Assembly: GCA_964477445.1 (NCBI GenBank)
Contig: CAYZED010000013.1
Location: forward strand, 1-64,000
DNA length: 64,000 nt
Source: CAYZED01 sp964477445
Lineage (GTDB): Bacteria; Bacillota; Clostridia; Lutisporales; Lutisporaceae
Direction of reading: 5' to 3'
This document shows positions 52,749 through 62,211 of the stretch, piece by piece. The translations under genes were made by a program, and so were the position numbers. The first letter of the stretch is position 1. Every line of letters begins with the position of its first letter. The notes below the pieces were generated by a model. It did not search any database, was not told where the DNA came from, and saw only the letters and a program-made list of their open reading frames with translations.

Positions 52749-55184
52749 CTATGGCGAAGGTGTCGGTGTTTCTGAAGGTGCTGGTACCGGTGTCGGAGAA
52801 GGAATAACTGAAGGTGTCGGAGAACCTGTTGGTAACGGCGTTGATTCCGCTGAAGATGTAGGTGATGGCGTTGATTCCGGCGTTGGTGTTGATTCCGGCG
52901 TTGGTGTTGATTCCGGCGTAGGCGTAGGTGTAGGCGTTGGAGTCGGATATCCTGAGCCTTCATCCCTAAATATAGGGATTTCATACTGTAAATAAACAGG
53001 TCCCATTTCATCCAGAATAGCTTTTATTCTGGATGTTTGTTTTTTTGCCCAGCCAACATCAGTCGCATATTGATGATACGATAAATTATTTTCTACAGCA
53101 TAGAGATCCCACTTCATTTTATATAATGTGTTTTGAACATAACAACCAGAATATTTAGTAGAGTTTATATAACCATTTGAAATAAATTGAGCACCGCCAA
53201 TTATTGCTTTATCAACAGTATCCCATGCGTTATTCCCAGCAAGTACTCCTGCTTGATCTTCTGCCTTATAGCTTGTATATGAAATGCCACCAGTATATGC
53301 CATTGAAGAACCAAAATCATTTGGATCTTCATCATAGGCTCCTACACCGTACATATTATATACTTTTTTTGAAACAGTGACAGGAACAGTCATGTACGTT
53401 CCGTTAGAATTCTTTGTTCGAAGCTGAATTTTAGTTACTTTTATTCCATTTGCGAGTGCTGACTTACCATTCCCTGTCTCAAGGAGCGCATGAGAGACCA
53501 AGTAGATTGGATTAATATTATTAACCTTACCAGCTTTGAGAAAGACCTGACCTTTTCCTTCAAGTATTCCTTTCCCTAATAAAACTTTATCTAGTTGTTC
53601 TGCAGTAATTCCATCAAAATAGTTTAGTTTCATAAAAACATATTTATATTCAGGATGATCAATATCATTAATATAGTTATTTACATCCATAAAAATCTTT
53701 ATTTCTTCAATTCTTGCTGCTGCTGAGAAATTTACTGAATTTACATTTTTCCCTTTTGCTTTCTCAAGATTCGTATAATAAGAAAGTGGAAAATCCATAA
53801 AGACATAGTTCACTCCATCTGCCTCAACAATCTTCTCATATATTATTTCATCTCCATCTTGGGCTTCCATTACAATCTTAATCTTGTGAATCGTCACGCC
53901 CCATGCAGATGCATCCACAGTAGCCTTAAATCCTCCATTTTCACTGCCCGGATATTCTGGATATTTCTTGGCTGCAGTAGCATTGGGCAAATTTTGATCA
54001 ATAGTTGAAAACTGTACATCATTTACATAAAGTCTAAACTCTTTTATCGCTGATGCATGGACCCCATAACCCTCGACTGTAATGAACTGTCCTAAGTTAT
54101 TATTGAAATATATTGGGTTACCGACCACTAACTTTGGCTCAGGTTTTGTAACTTTAAAATTAATCACTTTATTTAATTCGAGGGAGTTATCTGGAGAATA
54201 AAAAGAGAATTCCAGCTTATGCTCACCCGCTCTAATCTGATTAATATCTAAGTTTAGTTGAAAACCGCTCTTTTCAATATTGGAATAATCCAAATACCTT
54301 TCAGCTATCTCATCTGTATCTAAATCCGTAATTATTTCTGTTCGATCAATTCCATCTAAGTTTACTTTTAATATTCCATTTCCTTCAGGTCTGATAAACC
54401 AACCACTAATATTAACATCCTTATTCTTTGAAACAAATCCTTCTGTTATACCATTTATTTCGCTGTAAGGTTTTCTAACCTGAAAATATACTTTAGAAGT
54501 ATAAGTTTTAGTACTGTTATCATTAGCATAAATTTTAACCATAATGTTATGAAGACCTGTTTTATATTTCGAGTAGTCTATCTTCAATTTGTAAACAAAA
54601 CCTGCATTCATAGATTTAGGATAATTATCATATTCACTAGCTATTTCTGGTGTTTCTATCCCTATCGTAGCAAGACCAACAGTTTTATACATATTATCTA
54701 CGTAAATGCTTACCTGTTTAATACCTTTTGCATTAACCGCCCATCCAGATATTGTTATATCTTTCGTATAAACAGCTTGTTCTTTCAAAGTAGTCAAATC
54801 AGAAACTAAATATCTAGAATATCTAAATGCCCTAGAAATTGTTATACTTTTTCCTGTTGTGAGTTTTGAATAAAGTTTTAATTCATGATTTCCAGGTGTG
54901 TATTTTTCAATGTTCAAATTATAAGAAAATGTTCCTTTTGTATCTGTAATAATCGAAGCAATAAGCTTTTTATCCAAATAGACTCCAATCTTTTGAGCGG
55001 ATTTTACAGAAGTAATGTTACCAGCCAAGTTGAAATCCCTGTTTTTTTCAGAGTTGTTTATTAACGACAATTTAAAATATGGCGTAGGACTTTCCGCAAA
55101 AACAACTAGAGTTGTATTCGAAAAGAATAAAACTCCAAAAATTAGTAAAATTATTATTTTAAAGAAACTTTTATTTAGATGCAT
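52749..55184 (-). CDS. Secreted N-acetylglucosaminidase with Ig-like repeats
   Basis: 811 residues. Signal peptide (FKIIILLIFGVLFFSNTTLVVFA). Four to five Ig-like/glucodextranase-type modules of ~90 residues (DKKLIASIITDTKGTFSYN, GWAVNAKGIKQVSIYVDN, GWFIRPEGNGILKVNLDG). Residues ~520-740 form a LytB/Atl-type glucosaminidase (INPIYLVSHALLETGNGKSAL, YNMYGVGAYDEDP) that cleaves peptidoglycan glycans. The C-terminal ~70 residues are Thr/Pro/Ser/Glu repeats (PTPTP, PTPESTP) without an LPXTG or choline-binding anchor. It starts 13 bases after truA. Confidence 0.88.
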   Translation of the reverse strand: MHLNKSFFKIIILLIFGVLFFSNTTLVVFAESPTPYFKLSLINNSEKNRDFNLAGNITSVKSAQKIGVYLDKKLIASIITDTKGTFSYNLNIEKYTPGNHELKLYSKLTTGKSITISRAFRYSRYLVSDLTTLKEQAVYTKDITISGWAVNAKGIKQVSIYVDNMYKTVGLATIGIETPEIASEYDNYPKSMNAGFVYKLKIDYSKYKTGLHNIMVKIYANDNSTKTYTSKVYFQVRKPYSEINGITEGFVSKNKDVNISGWFIRPEGNGILKVNLDGIDRTEIITDLDTDEIAERYLDYSNIEKSGFQLNLDINQIRAGEHKLEFSFYSPDNSLELNKVINFKVTKPEPKLVVGNPIYFNNNLGQFITVEGYGVHASAIKEFRLYVNDVQFSTIDQNLPNATAAKKYPEYPGSENGGFKATVDASAWGVTIHKIKIVMEAQDGDEIIYEKIVEADGVNYVFMDFPLSYYTNLEKAKGKNVNSVNFSAAARIEEIKIFMDVNNYINDIDHPEYKYVFMKLNYFDGITAEQLDKVLLGKGILEGKGQVFLKAGKVNNINPIYLVSHALLETGNGKSALANGIKVTKIQLRTKNSNGTYMTVPVTVSKKVYNMYGVGAYDEDPNDFGSSMAYTGGISYTSYKAEDQAGVLAGNNAWDTVDKAIIGGAQFISNGYINSTKYSGCYVQNTLYKMKWDLYAVENNLSYHQYATDVGWAKKQTSRIKAILDEMGPVYLQYEIPIFRDEGSGYPTPTPTPTPTPESTPTPESTPTPESTPSPTSSAESTPLPTGSPTPSVIPSPTPVPAPSETPTPSP
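52780..52950. repeat. In-frame Pro/Thr repeat at the 3-prime end of the glucosaminidase gene
   Basis: Imperfect 12- to 18-base units (for example GTTGATTCCGGCGTTGGT on the plus strand) encode PTPESTP repeats. Purine/pyrimidine content differs sharply from the surrounding AT-rich DNA. Confidence 0.8.
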
Positions 55185-55197
55185 TTTTCCCCCTTTT

Positions 55198-56028
55198 TCA
55201 GTAATAAACTTCCATCAAAAACAGTCCGTGAGCAGGAGCGGTTACACCGCCAAGCCTTCTGTTTTTTTCATCAAGCATTTTTGATATTGTTTCCATACTT
55301 AATTTGCCTACTCCATATCTGACAAGGGTACCAGTAATTATCCTAACCATATTATAGAGAAATCCATTACCTTTAAAATCAATATATATATCAGTGTCAT
55401 TTGGCGTTGAAATTTCGATTGAGTATATAGTTCTTACTGCATTTTTTATTTTACTTCCAACCGCCATACATCCAGAAAAATCATGCGTTCCCAAGAATAT
55501 TTCAGATGCTTTGCGCATTCTATCAATATCTAATTTATCGCAATATTTAATCCACCAAGCATGATGCCTATCAAGCGCAGAAGGATATCTACTATTTCTA
55601 ATTTTGTACCTATAATGCTTACCCTTTGCGTCAAATCTAGAGTGAAAATTCATACTAATATCTTCTGATCCGACTACCGAAATATCCCCTGGCAAGATTT
55701 TATTAAGGACTAATGGAAATATTTCTCCAGGAATCTTTGAATTAGTATAAAAATTAGCTGTCATTTTTTCTGCGTGAACGCCTGCGTCAGTTCTACCTGC
55801 TCCATTTACAATCATTTTTTCATTTGTCAATTTAAATAATGCTTTTTCTAATTCCTCTTGAATCGAAGGCCCATTTTGTTGAGATTGCCATCCGCAATAA
55901 TTGGTGCCATCATATTCTACAATCAGTTTTATATTTCTTGAATAAGCAAGAAGTCTCTCAGGATACTTTTTCGGATGTAACTTCTGTTCATAAATTTTTT
56001 TATATGTTTCTATATGAGAATTTGACAT
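55198..56028 (-). CDS. truA: tRNA pseudouridine(38-40) synthase
   Basis: 276 residues. IKLIVEYDGTNYCGWQSQ, the catalytic aspartate in NGAGRTDAGVHA, and RYGVGKLSMETI identify TruA, which modifies positions 38-40 of many tRNAs. About 30 residues precede the usual start of the fold. It follows ecfT by 15 bases, the normal Firmicutes order. Confidence 0.97.
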   Translation of the reverse strand: MSNSHIETYKKIYEQKLHPKKYPERLLAYSRNIKLIVEYDGTNYCGWQSQQNGPSIQEELEKALFKLTNEKMIVNGAGRTDAGVHAEKMTANFYTNSKIPGEIFPLVLNKILPGDISVVGSEDISMNFHSRFDAKGKHYRYKIRNSRYPSALDRHHAWWIKYCDKLDIDRMRKASEIFLGTHDFSGCMAVGSKIKNAVRTIYSIEISTPNDTDIYIDFKGNGFLYNMVRIITGTLVRYGVGKLSMETISKMLDEKNRRLGGVTAPAHGLFLMEVYY

Positions 56029-56043
56029 AAGCCCCTCCTGACA

Positions 56044-56844
56044 TTACAAAATTCTTGAAACCACTATAGAAGCAGTAAAAAGCATAAAAACAAAAAGTGC
56101 AACTATATCAAGTTTTCCAAATTTCAATTGTTTCATTCTTGTTCTGCCATAATCTCCTCTGTAACATCTAGCTTCCATAGCCATTGCTAGTTCTTCTGCT
56201 CTTCTAAATGCACTCACAAAAAGCGGAACAATAATTGGAACCATTGCTTTTGCTCTCTCGATAATATTTCCAGACTCAAAATCTGCTCCTCTGGCTTTCT
56301 GTGCATTCATTATCTTTTCTGTTTCCTCCAGAAGCGTCGGCACAAATCTTAAAGCAATAGTCATCATCATAGCCAGTTCATGTGCTGGTAGCCCAATTCT
56401 TTTAAAAGGAGAGAGCAATTTTTCGATACCATCAGTTAACGCTATAGGAGATGTAGTTAAAGTCATTATGGATGCGCCTGCAATAAGTAGAATCAGTCTT
56501 ATTGACATGAAGATGGCTAAATCTGCTCCTTCTTGTGTGATTTTTATGATCCAATACTTAAATATTACTGTATCCCCAGGTGTAACCAAGAGGTTCAATA
56601 CAGCTGTAAAAATAATTAAATATATCACTGGTTTAAGGCTTTTCAATAAGAATTTCGCTGATATTTTCCCTAGATATACTACTAGCGCAATAAAAGCAAC
56701 AACTATACTATATGCCAAAAGTTTGTTAATTACAAAAATTACAGTAATAAAACCCATTGTGGCAAGAATCTTTGTTCTAGCATCTAATTTATGTATGGGA
56801 GTATCGGCCGGAATATATTGACCTAATGTTATGTCTTTTAACAT
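56044..56844 (-). CDS. ecfT: ECF transporter transmembrane subunit EcfT
   Basis: 266 residues with about six membrane segments and the two coupling motifs that contact the ATPases: QKARGADFE and MEARCYRGDYGR. ALRFVPTLLEE precedes the first. Works with EcfA1, EcfA2 and exchangeable vitamin-binding S components, none of which is in this window. Confidence 0.96.
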   Translation of the reverse strand: MLKDITLGQYIPADTPIHKLDARTKILATMGFITVIFVINKLLAYSIVVAFIALVVYLGKISAKFLLKSLKPVIYLIIFTAVLNLLVTPGDTVIFKYWIIKITQEGADLAIFMSIRLILLIAGASIMTLTTSPIALTDGIEKLLSPFKRIGLPAHELAMMMTIALRFVPTLLEETEKIMNAQKARGADFESGNIIERAKAMVPIIVPLFVSAFRRAEELAMAMEARCYRGDYGRTRMKQLKFGKLDIVALFVFMLFTASIVVSRIL

Positions 56845-56848
56845 GTGT

Positions 56849-57697
56849 TTACCTCTTGAACCTTCTAATAAGTTTTTCGCTTGCTTCAGCCACGCTTAGC
56901 GAGTGCAAATCTCCCGCACCATTTTCTTCCAAAATCGATGTTAGTTTGGTTATTTCTGGCACCCCTAAACCAATGCTCTCAAGGTGTTTTGACTTTCTGA
57001 AAACTTCTCTAGGAGACCCTACAATATCTATTTTACCTTTATTCATAACAATTATTCGATCTGCATGATCTGCAATATCTTCCATTCTATGTGTTACTAA
57101 AAGCACAGCCATCTTTTGTTTAACGTGAAAATTTTGGACTACTTCTAATATATCAGCTCTACCTTTAGGATCTAAGCCCGCTGTAGGCTCGTCAAGGATT
57201 AAATATCGAGGTTCCATGGCAAGTATCCCCGCGATAGCTGCCCTTCTCTTCTGTCCGCCTGAAAGTTCGAAAGGTGATGCCCCTTTAATATTTTCAAAAT
57301 CTAATCCAACTAATTCGATAGCTCTTTTTACCCTGTTCTCCAAATCCGAACCCTTTATGCCCATATTCTTTGGTCCATAAGCTACATCTGCATATACAGT
57401 CTCCTCAAAAAGTTGATACTCTGGATATTGAAATACCATTCCAACTTTGAATCTAATCTGTTTCATTAAAACGCCTTTAGAATGCAAAAGTGATCCGTCC
57501 ACAATAATCTCACCTGAATCGGGCTTTATTAATCCATTTAAGTGTTGCATAAGAGTGGATTTCCCTGAGCCAGTATGGCCAATTATTCCCACAAACTCAC
57601 CTGATTCAATATTCATTGAGATATTATCTATTGCCTTATGTTCTAATGATGTTCCTTTATTATAAATGTATGTTAAATTCTTTACTTCAAGCGACAT
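56849..57697 (-). CDS. ecfA2: ECF transporter ATPase EcfA2
   Basis: About 282 residues: Walker A GHTGSGKSTLMQHL, Q-loop FQYPEYQLFEETV (the EYQLFE typical of A2), signature ELSGGQKRRAAIAG, Walker B YLILDEPTAGLD. ATG at 57697 has AGAGG six bases upstream. Four bases separate its stop from ecfT. Confidence 0.96.
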   Translation of the reverse strand: MSLEVKNLTYIYNKGTSLEHKAIDNISMNIESGEFVGIIGHTGSGKSTLMQHLNGLIKPDSGEIIVDGSLLHSKGVLMKQIRFKVGMVFQYPEYQLFEETVYADVAYGPKNMGIKGSDLENRVKRAIELVGLDFENIKGASPFELSGGQKRRAAIAGILAMEPRYLILDEPTAGLDPKGRADILEVVQNFHVKQKMAVLLVTHRMEDIADHADRIIVMNKGKIDIVGSPREVFRKSKHLESIGLGVPEITKLTSILEENGAGDLHSLSVAEASEKLIRRFKR

Positions 57698-57718
57698 TTT
57701 TTCCTCTTTCAAAATATG

Positions 57719-58561
57719 TTATTTACTTAATAGTGCTTTTGCCATCTCTTCCACAGTAAGTATGCTTGTGCCAATATTCAAACCAGCCTCGCGTAATTCA
57801 TGTGCCAATTCAACCATTTGTGGAACTTCAAGTCCTAATTTTTTTAGTTCAGGGACTTCATTAAAAACTTCACGCGGAGTTCCTGACATATAAATCTCAC
57901 CTTTATTCATGACGTATACTCTATCGGCATAAACAGCTTCATCCATAAAGTGAGTAATTGCAACTACCGTTATTCCTTCTTCTTTATGTAGCTTTTCAAC
58001 AGTTTTCATAACCTCTCGTCGACCTGAAGGATCTAGCATAGCTGTAGCCTCATCTAGAACTATTATGTTTGGCTTCATCGCTAATATTCCAGCAATAGCT
58101 ATCCTCTGTTTTTGACCTCCTGAAAGATTATGCGATGAGTCTTCTGCATAATCCAACATACCCACAATCTCTAGTGATTCATCTACTCTTTTTCGTATTT
58201 GAGCCGACTCAATACCCATATTCTCAGGCCCAAATGCAACGTCTTCTTCAACAATTGTCGCAACTATTTGATTGTCTGGGTTTTGGAATACCATTCCTGC
58301 ACTCTGCCTTATTTCCCAAATGAATTCATTATTTAAGGTATCGAAACCATTTACTATTACTTTTCCTGTATCCGGCAATAATAAAGCGTTTATATGTTTT
58401 GCTAAAGTAGATTTACCTGACCCATTATGGCCAATCACAACAATATATTCACCTTTTTTTACGTTAACACTTACATCCTTAACGGCAATGCTGTTAGGTC
58501 TTCCATAATTCTTATATGTATGACTTATATTTTCTGTAATAATTATATTTGAATCATTCAT
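57719..58561 (-). CDS. ecfA1: ECF transporter ATPase EcfA1
   Basis: About 280 residues: Walker A GHNGSGKSTLAKHI, Q-loop VFQNPDNQIVATIVEEDVAF (typical of A1), signature NLSGGQKQRIAIAG, Walker B IIVLDEATAMLD. ATG at 58561 with GGAG eight bases upstream. First gene of ecfA1-ecfA2-ecfT-truA. Confidence 0.96.
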   Translation of the reverse strand: MNDSNIIITENISHTYKNYGRPNSIAVKDVSVNVKKGEYIVVIGHNGSGKSTLAKHINALLLPDTGKVIVNGFDTLNNEFIWEIRQSAGMVFQNPDNQIVATIVEEDVAFGPENMGIESAQIRKRVDESLEIVGMLDYAEDSSHNLSGGQKQRIAIAGILAMKPNIIVLDEATAMLDPSGRREVMKTVEKLHKEEGITVVAITHFMDEAVYADRVYVMNKGEIYMSGTPREVFNEVPELKKLGLEVPQMVELAHELREAGLNIGTSILTVEEMAKALLSK

Positions 58562-58632
58562 TTGATTTTTCTCCATTTTCTCTCAGACGATATTCATTAA
58601 AGAAATTAGCACAAAGCAAAATTCCAAACTAC

Positions 58633-58661
58633 ATTATATCAAAAAAAATCGACATTGTCTT
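58633..58661 (-). promoter_or_regulatory. Promoter of the ecf-truA operon
   Basis: Minus-strand AAGACA, 17-base spacer, TATAAT, about 70 bases upstream of ecfA1. Confidence 0.5.
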
Positions 58662-58742
58662 TCATTCCAAACCTCCAGCAATTTTTTTCATATTCTATAT
58701 CTTATTATAGTTCCTGAAAAAATCTTTACACCTTAACTCAAA

Positions 58743-58786
58743 CAAAAAAATCGATACATTCTAAACATAGTCCAGAATGTATCGAT
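58743..58786 (-). terminator. Terminator downstream of the DUF5050 gene
   Basis: A perfect 13-bp stem (ATCGATACATTCT / AGAATGTATCGAT), 11-base loop and TTTTTTT on the minus strand. Confidence 0.82.
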
Positions 58787-58821
58787 ACGCTTTGTAAGTG
58801 CTTTATTTTTCGTAAGGCTTA

Positions 58822-58852
58822 GTGACCCCAACGGGATTCGAACCATCCCGTA
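58822..58852 (-). pseudogene. tRNA 3-prime remnant
   Basis: Minus-strand ACGGG-ATGG-TTCGAATCCCGT-TGGGGTCAC reads as the T arm and 3-prime acceptor strand of a tRNA, with four extra bases in the arm and no CCA. A GACTATAAATC stretch upstream resembles an anticodon loop, but no 5-prime half pairs with TGGGGTC. It is not a functional tRNA. It may be an old attachment-site scar. The gap 58853-58919 holds nothing else. Confidence 0.5.
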
Positions 58853-58929
58853 AGTGTTAGATTTATAGTCATTGGATACTTTATTTATCGCAATTATTTT
58901 AAGTCATTCTGCACCCATTNNNNNNNNNN

Positions 58930-60200
58930 TAATCCAATCTACTAACATTTGAACCGTCGACGTTAGTGATCATAAGCCTTTTTGATTTTGTGTCAAAATA
59001 ACATATCTTCCCATTCTTCACATCAAAGTAATGAATCGGCCCTTTTATTATATTCATAAATCCAGTTCCGTCAATTTTTATGCGATGTAAATCTTGTTCA
59101 ATTCCACCTATATAATAAATCCATCCGTCATCATATTTAATCTGGCTTGCATCTTCAGGCGCTATGATTTTTAATAAATTATTATTGACTTCCTTCGATA
59201 AATCGCCCACGCTAACAGAATATATATAATTTTTATCGAGACTGTTTATAAAATAAATGTATCCGCTATTATATGCAAATCCTTTTGTTTTATTACTCAT
59301 TACTCTTTTGTCTCGATTAGCTGAATTTACCCATATTTCATTATTCATTGAAATATTTCTATATAAAAACCCATCAGATGTATAAATCAGATTATCTGCA
59401 TACTTTTTCGACATAATATACACTTCATAAGTACTATAATCAACATAACTAAGTTGTTTTTCTCCATTAAAATCAGGAATAAAATACAATTTAGTGTCTG
59501 TTGAATATAGTTCGCTGGCACTATTATTAAATAGCATTGTTTTTTTATTTGAATTTTCACGCCTGTAAATTCCGAAACCTGGTGCTGAATAAGCAACTAT
59601 TAATTTGCCATTCGTGTCATTTGAAACACTAACGCTATCAATCGATAGATCGCTAAGACGAGTTTTTTGAGTTCCATCTAGGTTTATACTATACAATCTA
59701 CTGTTGTCTGAAGTGCTCGCATAATAAACTTTCCCCTGAAATATCAACGGGTTTGTTATTATATCAGATCTTGAGGCAGAATCACTAAAGAAATAGATAA
59801 GAATGAAAATAATAAAGAATGTTAGAACAATCAATCCCCCAAATCTGAGATTATAGTTTCTTTTTTCAATTCTAGCAGCCTCATTTTTTAAATCTAAAGT
59901 ATTTAATTTTTCTTTAGCATAATCCCCTAATTCATATTTTCGATCCAATAATTTGGCATCCTCCAGCTCATTCGCGCGCTGAATTGCAGCTCTTATCGTG
60001 TCTTTCTTTATATTATTACAATTTGGTTCGTCTTTTGAATCTAAGCAACCAATATCATCAGGCTTCGAAATTATAAGCGAATCAATGCTCTCTTCATTCT
60101 TTTCTTCTTGTGGAATCGTCCAAAGGACATGACCACAATTATCGCAATATCGCAAATTATCTCCTAGATCAAATCCGCATTTTGGGCAACTTCTTTGCAT
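58930..60200 (-). CDS. Zinc-ribbon, single-TM, DUF5050 protein
   Basis: About 423 residues. Zinc ribbon CPKCGFDLGDNLRYCDNCG at the N-terminus, a basic/acidic linker, one membrane helix (FGGLIVLTFFIIFILIYFF) near 130, then a ~290-residue beta-propeller-like DUF5050 domain with repeated YYI/LYSINLDGT blades. ATG at 60200 is preceded by GGGAGG. The last readable codons are SRLD followed by TAN at the 10-N gap, so it probably ends there. A cell-surface sensor or scaffold; function unknown. Confidence 0.8.
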
Positions 60201-60226
60201 ATGTAGCCTCCCATTCATGTTTATAA

Positions 60227-60340
60227 TTAATATATTACGCTATCGTAATTATATAGTTTTTCCGAAAGCTCTTTTTTCCCTGTTTCGCTAAAATAAAATT
60301 CTTTAATTTGGTTTACTAGATTCATATATTCGCATCTAAT
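60227..60340 (-). CDS. Small ORF with apparent ATT start
   Basis: 37 codons reading (I/M)RCEYMNLVNQIKEFY, then FSETGKKELSEKLYNYDSVIY and stop. AAGGAG lies exactly eight bases upstream of an ATT codon, and there is no in-frame ATG, GTG or TTG near it; the first in-frame ATG at 60325 is 23 bases from the site. It sits 16 bases after exoA and 27 before the DUF5050 gene, in one operon. Composition looks protein-like. Function unknown. Confidence 0.45.
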   Translation of the reverse strand: MRCEYMNLVNQIKEFYFSETGKKELSEKLYNYDSVIY

Positions 60341-60356
60341 AAGCTCAACTCCTTAA

Positions 60357-61112
60357 CTAGATTCCATTGATTATTAACTCAACCGGGCAATGATCCGAAC
60401 CCATAATAGACGGATGAATTACAGCGTCTAACATAAAGTCTTGTAATTTCTTCGAAACGCAAAAATAGTCTATACGCCAACCAATATTCTTCTCTCTCGA
60501 ATTTGCAAAATTTGACCACCACGAGTATGCTCCTATTTTATCTGGATAAAAACATCTATAGCTATCAACGAATCCAGCTTTTAACAGCTCTGAAAATTTC
60601 GATCTTTCTTCATCACTAAATCCAGCGTTCTTCCTGTTTGACTTAGGATTAGCTAAATCAATCTCATTATGAGCGACATTTAAATCCCCACATACTATTA
60701 CTGGCTTGATCTCATCAAGTTTTACGAGATATTCTCTAAAAGCGTCTTCCCACATCATTCTGTAAGGTAGTCTTGCCAATTCTCTTTGTGAATTTGGTGT
60801 ATATACGTTAACTAAAAAAAACTTCTCATACTCCAAAGTTATTGTTCGTCCTTCATTGTCATGTTCCGATACTCCAATGCCGATTTTTACGGAAATCGGT
60901 TCTATCTTTGAAAAAATTGCTGTTCCTGAGTAACCTTTTTTTATTGCATAGTTCCAATACTGAGAATATCCATCCAAAGATAGATCAATCTGACCTTCTT
61001 GAAGCTTTGTTTCTTGAATACAAAAAATGTCCGCTTCGAAGTTATTAAAAATATCAACAAATCCTTTACTAACGTTTGACCTTAATCCATTAACATTCCA
61101 TGATATAAGTTT
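60357..61112 (-). CDS. Exodeoxyribonuclease III / AP endonuclease
   Basis: 251 residues of the Xth/ExoA family: ISWNVNGLRS, FCIQETKLQ, VNVYTPNSQ, CGDLNVAHNEIDLA, WRIDYFCVSK and GSDHCPVEL. It incises DNA at abasic sites in base-excision repair. ATG at 61112 with GAAGG upstream; a longer frame overlaps the previous gene. Corresponds to B. subtilis exoA or E. coli xthA. Confidence 0.96.
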   Translation of the reverse strand, partial: KLISWNVNGLRSNVSKGFVDIFNNFEADIFCIQETKLQEGQIDLSLDGYSQYWNYAIKKGYSGTAIFSKIEPISVKIGIGVSEHDNEGRTITLEYEKFFLVNVYTPNSQRELARLPYRMMWEDAFREYLVKLDEIKPVIVCGDLNVAHNEIDLANPKSNRKNAGFSDEERSKFSELLKAGFVDSYRCFYPDKIGAYSWWSNFANSREKNIGWRIDYFCVSKKLQDFMLDAVIHPSIMGSDHCPVELIINGI

Positions 61113-61153
61113 CATGCTTATGACCTTCACTTTCAAGATTTTGTAATAGCAAT

Positions 61154-62167
61154 TCATTTATGCAGTGTGTTTTCAAATAATCCAATCGCCATTTTTTCTA
61201 TTAAGTCTTTCATTTCCAATTTGCTCGTCCAGCATTCAGGAACCGCCTCAATTCCCAGACTTGCACCAAGTATACTTCCTGTGATAATGCCCGTACTATC
61301 ACTGTCACCGCTGTGATTTACAGAAGCTAGAACTGCTGAACTAAAGTCATTTTTATATCTTAGTGCACAAAAAACTCCTATTGCTAATGCTTCTTCACCT
61401 AGCCAACCCTCTCCGAGCTCAAGCAAACAAGCCTTAACAGATTTCGCGCTTTTAGCTAATTCCAATGCTTTTCTTAAATGAAATTCCACTTCTTCATTAC
61501 CCTTGTAATGAACTAGTTTTTCTAATGCGGTTTCAACAGCTCTTTCTACTTCATAACCCTCTATAATTTCCGAAATAATCAAAGAAAAAGCTCCCGCTGA
61601 AAGGTATCCTGCTGGATGGCAATGTGTAATGCAAGCAATCATATTTCCTAAATCAAATGCTGTTTCTGAATCAAAAAATAATCCCACTGGTGCATTTCTC
61701 ATAACAGCTCCGCAACCTTTGCTCTTATTAATAGGATTTAATATCGTTCCTGCTCGACCACTCTTTAGTGCTCTGATGCTTGTTTTACCTGGTCTTCTTA
61801 AATTATATACTCTCTCATCATCTATTAATCCATCTTTATAAATATCTAATTTGGTTGTTTTTAGCGGTCTCTCTTGAGTATATAGCCACCTTAAATAACT
61901 TATATAAACTTGATTCATAACTTGATCTTCTAAAATAACTGATTCATCTTTTATTGAATTTATTAATCCTTCTGCCGTAAAGAGCGCCATTTGAGTATCT
62001 TTGATTTCGGCCATATTCCCTTCTTTACAAGTCAAATCTAAAATGCCTACCTCACCATATACATCTTTAATCTCATCAAAACTCATAGTTTCAATTGGCC
62101 ATCCTAATGAATCTCCTACCGCTCCTCCTAGCAAACATCCAAGATAAAAGTTCAATCCCTTACTCAT
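61154..62167 (-). CDS. ADP-ribosylglycohydrolase homologue
   Basis: 337 residues of the DraG/ARH family. GCLLGGAVGDSLGWPIE is the N-terminal signature, and HSGDSDSTGIITGSILGA holds the C-terminal metal-binding aspartates. The N-terminal metal motif, usually TDDT, reads IKDTQM here, so its threonine and first aspartate are replaced. The enzyme may be inactive or bind metal differently. Removal of ADP-ribose from proteins or nucleotides is the family role; the target here is unknown. Confidence 0.88.
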   Translation of the reverse strand: MSKGLNFYLGCLLGGAVGDSLGWPIETMSFDEIKDVYGEVGILDLTCKEGNMAEIKDTQMALFTAEGLINSIKDESVILEDQVMNQVYISYLRWLYTQERPLKTTKLDIYKDGLIDDERVYNLRRPGKTSIRALKSGRAGTILNPINKSKGCGAVMRNAPVGLFFDSETAFDLGNMIACITHCHPAGYLSAGAFSLIISEIIEGYEVERAVETALEKLVHYKGNEEVEFHLRKALELAKSAKSVKACLLELGEGWLGEEALAIGVFCALRYKNDFSSAVLASVNHSGDSDSTGIITGSILGASLGIEAVPECWTSKLEMKDLIEKMAIGLFENTLHK

Positions 62168-62211
62168 AATTAAGCCCTCCTTCTAATTACTTAAATATTT
62201 ATCAACAACTA

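Noticed and set aside
52724..53011. Antisense ORFs rich in Gly/Val or His/Arg at the glucosaminidase 3-prime end
   Set aside because: They are other-frame readings of the Pro/Thr repeat.
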